A DNA stretch of 64,000 bases from Scandinavium ludwigii_A (lineage in GTDB: Bacteria > Pseudomonadota > Gammaproteobacteria > Enterobacterales > Enterobacteriaceae): NCBI GenBank assembly GCA_050516505.1, contig CP191518.1, positions 1,302,001 through 1,366,000 of the forward strand, written 5' to 3'. Below are positions 52,890 to 59,992 of the stretch, in pieces. Numbering within the stretch: the first letter of the stretch is position 1; each line of letters begins with the position of its first letter. The notes below the pieces were generated by a model. The model was given only the letters and a program-made list of their open reading frames with translations. It ran no database searches and had not been told where the DNA came from. The position numbers and the translations under genes were made by a program.

Positions 52890-52957
52890 GCCCGGCAGCA
52901 TGGTGTTTGTCGGGCCTACAAAATCGTAGGCCGGGTAAGCAGAGCGCCACCCGGCAA
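52890..52957. repeat. REP pair (BIME) between nrdA and nrdB
   Basis: Two inverted REP units face each other: CCCGGCAGCATGGTG to CGGGCCTAC, then GTAGGCCGGG to CCACCCGGCAAC. GGCCTAC and GTAGGCC pair exactly. The element lies inside an operon, where it may stabilise upstream nrdA mRNA. Confidence 0.85.
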
Positions 52958-52962
52958 CTAGC

Positions 52963-55248
52963 TTAGATTTTACATGCGCCGCTTTCGCAGCCATCGTCCT
53001 GAATGGACGGGGCCATGTCGTCCTGGGCATCTTCTGCGCCATCACGGGTGTTGTGATAGTACAGGGTTTTCACGCCAAATTTATAGGCGGTGAGCAAGTC
53101 TTTGAGCAGTTGCTGCATCGGCACTTTGCCTGACGGGAAGCGCGTTGGGTCATAGTTGGTGTTGGAAGAAATCGACTGATCGATAAACTTCTGCATAATC
53201 CCCACCAATTGCAAGTAACCGTCGTTGTTCGGCATTTCCCACAGCAGCTCATAGCTGTCCTGCAGTTTTTCGTAGTCTGGTACCACCTGGCGCAGGATCC
53301 CGTCTTTCGACGCTTTGATGCTGACGTGGCCGCGCGGCGGCTCAATACCGTTGGTGGCGTTAGAGATCTGCGAAGAGGTCTCAGACGGCATCAGGGCAGA
53401 CAGCGTGGAGTTACGCAGGCCGTGGGTTTTGATCGACTCACGCAGACCTTCCCAGTCGTAGTGCAGCGGCTCGTTGACGATCGCATCCAGGTCTTTCTTG
53501 TAGGTGTCGATCGGCAGAATGCCTTTGGCGTAGGTGGTTTCGTTAAACCACGGGCACGCGCCTTGCTCTTTCGCCAGTTCGTTAGAGGCTTTCAGCAGGT
53601 AGTACTGAATGGCTTCGAACGTTTTGTGGGTCAGGTTGTTGCCGCTGCCGTCGGAGTAACGCATGCCATTTTTCGCCAGGTAGTAAGCGAAGTTGATGAC
53701 GCCGACACCCAGAGTACGACGGCCCATTGCGCCACGTTTGGCAGCCAGAATTGGGTAGTCCTGATAATCGAGCAGCGCATCCAGCGCACGAACCGCCAGG
53801 ATTGCCAGCTCTTCCAGATCATCCAGGCTGTCAATCGCGCCGAGGTTGAACGCAGACAGCGTACACAGCGCAATTTCACCGTTCTCGTCGTTCACATCGT
53901 TCATCGGTTTGGTCGGCAGTGCGATTTCCAGACACAGGTTAGACTGGCGAACAGGAGCAATAACCGGATCGAACGGGCTGTGGGTGTTGCAGTGGTCAAC
54001 GTTCTGAATGTAGATGCGGCCGGTAGAAGCACGCTCTTGCATGACTAATGAGAACAGCTCAACGGCTTTGATACGCTGCTTACGGATGCTGTCATCTTTT
54101 TCGTATTTCACATACAGACGTTCAAACTCGTCCTGATTAGCGAAGAACGCATCGTACAGGCCTGGAACATCGGATGGGCTGAACAGGGTGATGTCTTCAC
54201 CTTTCAGCAGACGGGTGTACATCAGTTTGTTGATCTGTACGCCGTAGTCCATGTGACGCACGCGGTTTGCTTCGGTACCGCGGTTGTTTTTCAGCACCAG
54301 CAGGCTTTCAACTTCCAGGTGCCACATTGGGTAGAACAGCGTCGCCGCACCGCCACGCACGCCGCCCTGAGAGCAGGACTTCACGGCGGTCTGGAAGTGC
54401 TTGTAGAACGGGATACAGCCGGTGTGGAAGGCTTCACCGCCACGAATTGGGCTACCCAGCGCACGGATGCGACCGGCGTTGATACCAATACCGGCACGCT
54501 GAGAAACGTATTTCACGATAGCACTGGAGGTGGCGTTGATGGAGTCGAGGCTGTCGCCGCACTCGATCAGCACACAAGAGCTGAACTGACGCGTCGGGGT
54601 ACGCACGCCGGACATGATTGGCGTTGGCAGTGAAATCTTAAAGGTGGAGACCGCGTCATAGAAACGCTTCACGTAGCTCAGACGCGTTTCACGCGGATAG
54701 TTCGAGAACAGGCACGCGGCAACCAGAATGTAGAGGAACTGGGCGCTCTCATAGATTTCACCCGTTACGCGGTTCTGAACCAGGTATTTCCCTTCCAGCT
54801 GCTTTACGGCGGCGTAGGAGAAGTTCATGTCGCGCCAGTGGTCGATATAACCGTCCATCTGCTTGAACTCTTCTTCCGTGTAGTCTTCCAGCAGATGACT
54901 GTCGTATTTACCCAGCTCAACCATGTTGACGACGTGGTTGTACAGCGCAGGCGGTTCAAACTGACCGTAGGCTTTCTTACGCAGATGGAAAATCGCCAGG
55001 CGTGCGGCCAGATACTGATAATCAGGGGCATCGCGGGAAATCAGATCCGCGGCGGCTTTGATGATGGTCTCATGGATATCAGAAGTTTTGATGCCGTCAT
55101 AAAACTGAATGTGCGAACGCAGCTCGACCTGTGAGACGGAGACGTTATTCAGTCCTTCCGCTGCCCAGTCGATAACACGATGGATTTTATCCAGATTAAT
55201 GCGCTCGGTGCGACCGTCACGTTTTGTAACCAGCAGACTCTGATTCAT
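52963..55248 (-). CDS. nrdA: Class Ia ribonucleotide reductase alpha subunit
   Basis: NrdA reduces ribonucleoside diphosphates to deoxyribonucleotides. The 761-residue protein has an N-terminal ATP cone (about 1-95; LVTKRDGRTERINLDKIHRVI), active-site cysteines in QFSSCVLIECGD and NLCLEIALP, the catalytic NxCxE loop and the radical-transfer tyrosines in TLYYHNTRDG. It ends CESGACKI, the redox-shuttle cysteine pair. Length equals E. coli NrdA. Confidence 0.97.
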   Translation of the reverse strand: MNQSLLVTKRDGRTERINLDKIHRVIDWAAEGLNNVSVSQVELRSHIQFYDGIKTSDIHETIIKAAADLISRDAPDYQYLAARLAIFHLRKKAYGQFEPPALYNHVVNMVELGKYDSHLLEDYTEEEFKQMDGYIDHWRDMNFSYAAVKQLEGKYLVQNRVTGEIYESAQFLYILVAACLFSNYPRETRLSYVKRFYDAVSTFKISLPTPIMSGVRTPTRQFSSCVLIECGDSLDSINATSSAIVKYVSQRAGIGINAGRIRALGSPIRGGEAFHTGCIPFYKHFQTAVKSCSQGGVRGGAATLFYPMWHLEVESLLVLKNNRGTEANRVRHMDYGVQINKLMYTRLLKGEDITLFSPSDVPGLYDAFFANQDEFERLYVKYEKDDSIRKQRIKAVELFSLVMQERASTGRIYIQNVDHCNTHSPFDPVIAPVRQSNLCLEIALPTKPMNDVNDENGEIALCTLSAFNLGAIDSLDDLEELAILAVRALDALLDYQDYPILAAKRGAMGRRTLGVGVINFAYYLAKNGMRYSDGSGNNLTHKTFEAIQYYLLKASNELAKEQGACPWFNETTYAKGILPIDTYKKDLDAIVNEPLHYDWEGLRESIKTHGLRNSTLSALMPSETSSQISNATNGIEPPRGHVSIKASKDGILRQVVPDYEKLQDSYELLWEMPNNDGYLQLVGIMQKFIDQSISSNTNYDPTRFPSGKVPMQQLLKDLLTAYKFGVKTLYYHNTRDGAEDAQDDMAPSIQDDGCESGACKI

Positions 55249-55325
55249 GTGAGTTGTACCTGTCCATATGTTTATACATAGCAGAAAAGCGTCACCGAGC
55301 GGCTAGTGCGTCGGGTACGCTTTAA

Positions 55326-55341
55326 ACACTATATATAGGGG
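55326..55341 (-). promoter_or_regulatory. NrdR box-like palindrome upstream of nrdA
   Basis: ACACTATATATAGGGG resembles the NrdR consensus ACACWATATATWGTGT, with a perfect left half and an imperfect right half. NrdR boxes come in pairs about three helical turns apart; a partner near 55357 is only weakly present (AACAAGATAGTGAT). Confidence 0.5.
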
Positions 55342-55411
55342 GGTTGTCTAAGTTTGATAACAAGATAGTGATAAATACCCGAGGTTGCAAGTGCACAAAA
55401 CAGAGGTGCTT

Positions 55412-55420
55412 TGTGGATAA
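55412..55420 (-). promoter_or_regulatory. DnaA box upstream of nrdA
   Basis: TTATCCACA on the minus strand is a perfect high-affinity DnaA box, about 164 bp before the nrdA ATG. DnaA boxes upstream of nrdAB are known in E. coli. Confidence 0.65.
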
Positions 55421-55757
55421 CTTGGGTATGAATTGTTGCATGCCTGTCTAAGCCCCTGCCATGCAAGGCGGTTGGTAAAGTCAATTCCTGATGAAAAAAT
55501 TTCAGAAATTTGATCGACTGCCGCTTTCTTAAACGCTATCCAAAATCGTCATATTGATTGAGAGATTTATGCTAAGGAAAAGCCGAAAGTGAGGGGTCAT
55601 AGGTTGTGCTTATTTCGTGGCCTGATAATCATCCACAAGCCACACAAATGTGAGTGAACGTTAACCGCTTCGCTTGGCGCGATTGTGAACAGTTTATTGT
55701 ACAAATGATCGACAGTTTGCTGGAGATGAAATCTAAAATGATTTCTGTGGGAACCTT

Positions 55758-56273
55758 ATGCATTTCAGATACCATCCTCTTTTTATTGTTCTCTCTCTCA
55801 TTTTAAGTTCAGCGGCTTTTGCCGATACCCCGACATGTGGCGGTGAGACCATCAGTGAAAGCTGTCGAGCCGAACGGCAAGTCTATACTGACACCACTGC
55901 AACCTTTACGATAGCCGATGACGCGGTAGTCACTGATGTCGAGTTCACCAATAACATGGCCGAGGGTTATGGCGGGGCGATTTACCCCTCCAGCCAGCAC
56001 GCTGAATGTGACTGAAAATGTGGATACCCGCACGGCGGAAAGCGGCCATGCTCGTGACCTGGAAATGCGTGCTGACGGTGAATGGCAATGTGACTAACAG
56101 CACGGGAAGTATCAGCCTGGCGAATGGTTATGCCGGCGACTCACTGACCATTAACGACGATTACACCGGAGGCGGGTCGCTGAGGATGGACACTGAACTC
56201 AATGATGACAATTCAGCCAACGATCAACTGGTGCTGAATGGCAACACATCGGGGACGACATCCGTACAGTTTA
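55758..56273 (+). pseudogene. yfaL: Remnant of autotransporter adhesin gene yfaL
   Basis: Three fragments that resemble successive parts of E. coli YfaL lie in order but in different frames. The first (55758 to about 55995) has a signal peptide ending SSAAFA and then passenger sequence ending AEGYGGAIY. The second (about 56001-56080) reads VDTRTAESGHARDLEMRADGE. The third (about 56078-56273) reads LTVNGNVTNSTGSISLANG through NGNTSGTTSVQF. Most of the passenger and all of the C-terminal beta-barrel are gone, so no functional autotransporter can be made. The locus, between nrdA and ubiG, is the E. coli yfaL position. Confidence 0.88.
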
Positions 56274-56296
56274 CCCCTGCCATAAGTGGGCAGGGG
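56274..56296. repeat. Inverted repeat just past the ubiG stop
   Basis: CCCCTGCC and GGCAGGGG form a perfect 8-bp stem with a 7-base loop, 9 bp after the ubiG stop. No T tail follows in the ubiG direction, so terminator activity is uncertain. Confidence 0.45.
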
Positions 56297-56305
56297 ATGG
56301 ACAAC

Positions 56306-57037
56306 TTATTCTGCTGAAACAGGGGCGGTGGTGTGCAGCATGTAGTTCACATCCACACCGGGGCCGAGTTTGAAATGGTTGGTTATCGGGTTGTAATGCA
56401 GCCCGGTAATATGGCGTTCTTGCAGACCGGAGTGATCAACCCAAGTGAGCAACTCCGCAGGTTTGATAAATTTCTTCACGTCGTGTGTGCCCTTTGGCAC
56501 CATCTTCAGCACATATTCTGCGCCCACGACCGCCATCAGCCAGGCTTTGCCGTTGCGGTTGATGGTGGAGAAAAAGACCTGACCGCCGGGCTTGACCAGC
56601 TTCGCACAGGCATTCACCACTGACTGCGGGTCCGGTACGTGCTCAAGCATTTCCATACAGGTCACGACGTCATACTGCTGCGCGTGTTTTGCCGCGTGGT
56701 CTTCCACGGTTTCCTGCACGTAATCCACCTGAATGCCGGTTTCCAGCGCATGCAAACGCGCCACCTGCAACGGTTCAAAGCCCATATCCAGCCCGGTAAC
56801 GGTAGCCCCTTCACGCGCCATGCTTTCGGCGAGGATCCCGCCACCGCAGCCAACATCCAGCACTTTCTTGCCAAACAACCCGCCTGAACGGTTGCTGATG
56901 TAGCCCAGTCGCAGCGGATTGATACGATGCAGTGGTTTAAATTCCCCTTCCAGGTCCCACCAGCGTGAGGCGACGGCTTCGAATTTCGCAATTTCGTCGT
57001 GATCGACGTTAGCCACCGGCTGTTTTTCGGCATTCAT
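56306..57037 (-). CDS. ubiG: Ubiquinone O-methyltransferase UbiG
   Basis: UbiG performs both SAM-dependent O-methylations in ubiquinone synthesis. The 243-residue protein has the Rossmann methyltransferase motif VLDVGCGGGILAESMA, then GLDMGFEPLQ and CMEMLEHVPDP. I used the ATG at 57037, which gives MNAEKQPVANVDH as in E. coli; 32 further in-frame residues upstream cross the promoter region. The C-terminus differs from E. coli in the last few residues (TTAPVSAE). An AGGAG lies 11 bases before the ATG, a little far. Confidence 0.94.
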   Translation of the reverse strand: MNAEKQPVANVDHDEIAKFEAVASRWWDLEGEFKPLHRINPLRLGYISNRSGGLFGKKVLDVGCGGGILAESMAREGATVTGLDMGFEPLQVARLHALETGIQVDYVQETVEDHAAKHAQQYDVVTCMEMLEHVPDPQSVVNACAKLVKPGGQVFFSTINRNGKAWLMAVVGAEYVLKMVPKGTHDVKKFIKPAELLTWVDHSGLQERHITGLHYNPITNHFKLGPGVDVNYMLHTTAPVSAE

Positions 57038-57142
57038 GGGTGCATTGACTCCTTTTCTTATCAGGTCTGTGAGTATATCAGCACCCCGGCGCGAATAAAG
57101 CGCTGTGCTGGTACATAGGTTTACCTCAATCACGTCGGCTGT

Positions 57143-57151
57143 GTTATAATT
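57143..57151 (+). promoter_or_regulatory. gyrA promoter, extended -10
   Basis: TGTTATAAT is a perfect extended -10 (TG-N-TATAAT) 43 bp before the gyrA ATG. Only TTTACC (57121-57126, 19-bp spacing) resembles a -35. The sequence from the -10 to the ATG is very close to that of E. coli gyrA, whose promoter responds to loss of supercoiling. Confidence 0.75.
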
Positions 57152-57194
57152 TGCGACCTTTGAATCCGGGAAACAGTAGAGGGATAGCGGTTAG

Positions 57195-59861
57195 ATGAGC
57201 GACCTTGCGAGAGAAATTACACCGGTCAACATTGAGGAAGAGCTTAAGCGCTCCTATCTGGATTACGCGATGTCCGTTATTGTCGGCCGCGCACTGCCAG
57301 ATGTCCGAGATGGACTCAAGCCGGTACACCGTCGCGTACTTTACGCCATGAATGTATTGGGCAACGACTGGAATAAAGCCTACAAAAAATCTGCCCGCGT
57401 CGTGGGTGACGTCATCGGTAAATACCACCCTCATGGTGATACCGCCGTGTACGACACCATCGTCCGTATGGCGCAACCATTCTCCCTGCGTTACATGCTG
57501 GTCGACGGCCAAGGTAACTTCGGTTCAGTAGACGGCGACTCCGCCGCAGCGATGCGTTATACGGAAATCCGTATGTCGAAAATCGCCCATGAACTGATGG
57601 CCGACCTGGAAAAAGACACCGTTGATTTCGTCGATAACTACGACGGCACCGAACGTATTCCAGACGTTATGCCAACCAAGATCCCGAACCTGTTAGTTAA
57701 CGGTTCGTCCGGTATCGCGGTGGGTATGGCAACGAACATTCCGCCACATAACATTACCGAAGTCATTAACGGCTGCCTGGCCTACATTGAAGATGAAGAC
57801 ATCACCGTCGAAGGACTGATGGAACACATCCCAGGGCCTGACTTCCCGACCGCAGCTATCATCAACGGCCGTCGCGGCATTGAAGAAGCCTATCGTACCG
57901 GTCGCGGTAAAATTTATATTCGCGCCCGTGCGGAAGTCGAAGCTGACGCCAAAACGGGTCGTGAAACCATCATCGTGCACGAGATTCCTTATCAGGTGAA
58001 CAAAGCTCGCCTGATCGAGAAAATTGCCGAGCTGGTGAAAGACAAACGCGTGGAAGGTATCAGCGCGCTGCGTGACGAGTCTGATAAAGACGGTATGCGC
58101 ATCGTGATTGAAATCAAACGTGACGCCGTGGGTGAAGTGGTTCTGAACAACCTCTACTCCCAGACTCAGCTGCAGACCTCTTTCGGTATTAACATGGTTG
58201 CTCTGCACCATGGTCAGCCGAAGATCATGAACCTGAAAGACATCCTTTCTGCGTTCGTGCGTCACCGCCGCGAAGTCGTTACCCGTCGTACCATCTTCGA
58301 ACTGCGTAAAGCACGTGACCGTGCGCACATCCTTGAAGCACTGGCTATCGCGCTGGCAAACATCGAACCGATCATTGAAATGATCCGTCGTGCGCCAACG
58401 CCTGCGGAAGCGAAAGCTGCGCTGATTGCCCAGCCTTGGGCTTTGGGCAACGTTTCTGCGATGCTGGAACGCGCGGGCGATGACGCTGCGCGTCCGGAGT
58501 GGCTGGAGCCGCAGTTCGGTATTCATGACGGTAAGTATTTCCTGACTGAGCAGCAGGCTCAGGCGATTCTGGATCTGCGTCTGCAGAAACTGACCGGCCT
58601 TGAGCACGAAAAACTGCTCGACGAGTACAAAGAGCTGCTGGAACAGATCGCGGAACTGCTGCACATTCTGGGCAGCGCTGACCGTCTGATGGAAGTGATT
58701 CGTGAAGAACTGGAACTCGTTCGCGAGCAGTTCGGCGACCAGCGTCGTACCGAAATCACGGCTAACACCGCAGACATCAACATCGAAGACCTGATCAACC
58801 AGGAAGACGTTGTTGTGACCCTGTCTCACCAGGGCTACGTGAAATATCAGCCGCTGACCGATTACGAAGCTCAGCGCCGTGGTGGCAAAGGTAAATCAGC
58901 CGCCCGTATTAAAGAAGAAGACTTTATCGACCGCCTGCTGGTGGCCAACACCCACGACACCATTCTGCTGTTCTCCAGCCGTGGTCGTCTGTACTGGATG
59001 AAGGTTTATCAGCTGCCAGAAGCGAGCCGTGGCGCGCGTGGACGTCCAATCGTCAACCTGCTGCCGCTGGAAGCGAACGAACGTATCACCGCCATTCTGC
59101 CGGTGCGTGAATACGAAGAAGGCGTTAACGTCTTCATGGCGACCGCCAGCGGTACCGTGAAGAAAACGGCGCTGACCGAGTTCAGCCGTCCACGTTCTGC
59201 CGGTATCATCGCGGTGAACCTGAAAGAAGACGATGAGCTGATCGGCGTTGACCTGACCAACGGTAACGATGAAGCGATGCTGTTCTCGGCCGCGGGTAAA
59301 GTGGTGCGCTTTAAAGAAGGTGCAGTGCGTGCCATGGGCCGTACGGCGACCGGTGTTCGCGGGATCAAACTGGCCGGTGAAGACAAAGTCGTGTCGCTGA
59401 TTATCCCACGCGGCGAAGGCGCGGTTCTGACCGTGACCCAGAACGGCTACGGTAAGCGTACGTCTGAAACCGAATACCCAACCAAATCTCGCGGCACGCA
59501 GGGCGTTATCTCGATCAAAGTGACCGAGCGTAATGGTTCTGTGGTAGGCGCAGTACAGGTTGTGGATAGCGACCAGATCATGATGATCACCGATGCCGGT
59601 ACGCTGGTGCGTACACGCGTTTCGGAAGTCAGCGTGGTAGGCCGTAACACCCAGGGCGTTATCCTCATCCGTACCGCGGAAGATGAAAACGTGGTGGGCC
59701 TGCAGCGTGTTGCTGAACCGGTTGACGAAGAAGAACTCGACGCTATCGACGGCAGCGTTGCCGAAGGTGACGATGAGATCGCTCCGGAAGCGGAATCAGA
59801 CGACGAAGTAGCTGATGATGCAGATGATGCAGATGAAGCTGCTGATGACGCAGACGAGTAA
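57195..59861 (+). CDS. gyrA: DNA gyrase subunit A
   Basis: GyrA cuts and rejoins DNA during negative supercoiling. The 888-residue protein has the winged-helix/tower core (about 30-520) with catalytic R121-Y122 (AAMRYTEIRM). A C-terminal beta-pinwheel (about 530-840) opens with the GyrA box QRRGGKG. The quinolone region reads YHPHGDTAVYDT, so residue 83 is Thr (Ser in E. coli) and 87 is Asp. The last 50 residues form an Asp/Glu/Ala tail, longer than in E. coli (875 residues total). A strong terminator follows. Confidence 0.98.
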   Translation: MSDLAREITPVNIEEELKRSYLDYAMSVIVGRALPDVRDGLKPVHRRVLYAMNVLGNDWNKAYKKSARVVGDVIGKYHPHGDTAVYDTIVRMAQPFSLRYMLVDGQGNFGSVDGDSAAAMRYTEIRMSKIAHELMADLEKDTVDFVDNYDGTERIPDVMPTKIPNLLVNGSSGIAVGMATNIPPHNITEVINGCLAYIEDEDITVEGLMEHIPGPDFPTAAIINGRRGIEEAYRTGRGKIYIRARAEVEADAKTGRETIIVHEIPYQVNKARLIEKIAELVKDKRVEGISALRDESDKDGMRIVIEIKRDAVGEVVLNNLYSQTQLQTSFGINMVALHHGQPKIMNLKDILSAFVRHRREVVTRRTIFELRKARDRAHILEALAIALANIEPIIEMIRRAPTPAEAKAALIAQPWALGNVSAMLERAGDDAARPEWLEPQFGIHDGKYFLTEQQAQAILDLRLQKLTGLEHEKLLDEYKELLEQIAELLHILGSADRLMEVIREELELVREQFGDQRRTEITANTADINIEDLINQEDVVVTLSHQGYVKYQPLTDYEAQRRGGKGKSAARIKEEDFIDRLLVANTHDTILLFSSRGRLYWMKVYQLPEASRGARGRPIVNLLPLEANERITAILPVREYEEGVNVFMATASGTVKKTALTEFSRPRSAGIIAVNLKEDDELIGVDLTNGNDEAMLFSAAGKVVRFKEGAVRAMGRTATGVRGIKLAGEDKVVSLIIPRGEGAVLTVTQNGYGKRTSETEYPTKSRGTQGVISIKVTERNGSVVGAVQVVDSDQIMMITDAGTLVRTRVSEVSVVGRNTQGVILIRTAEDENVVGLQRVAEPVDEEELDAIDGSVAEGDDEIAPEAESDDEVADDADDADEAADDADE

Positions 59862-59892
59862 TCGCCTGAAATAATCGCCTGAAGTTATCGTG

Positions 59893-59921
59893 AAAAGGGC
59901 CAGTGAAAACTGGCCCTTTTT
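59893..59921 (+). terminator. Rho-independent terminator of gyrA
   Basis: AAAAGGGCCAGT and ACTGGCCCTTTT form a perfect 12-bp stem around GAAA, with T at the end. Confidence 0.92.
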
Positions 59922-59992
59922 CTTTGAACGTTGCGAGGGTAGAGATTTACCGCTACCTTAATCCCATCTTTTTGCATGTACACGGCCAAACG

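Larger units (their letters stand above)
55249..55757 (-). promoter_or_regulatory. nrdA control region
   Basis: This 509-bp gap without a gene lies between nrdA and the yfaL remnant. It contains a NrdR-box-like ACACTATATATAGGGG (55326-55341), a perfect DnaA box (55412-55420) and a near-match TCATCCACA (55629-55637). DnaA and NrdR control of nrdAB is established in E. coli. I see nothing else assignable. Confidence 0.55.

Noticed and set aside
57693..58829. 378-codon open frame antisense to gyrA
   Set aside because: Shadow of gyrA; Phe/Gln/Val-rich translation without family resemblance.
59903..59992. 30-residue N-terminal extension of RcsC from GTG
   Set aside because: The start lies inside the gyrA terminator stem and E. 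coli RcsC lacks the extension.
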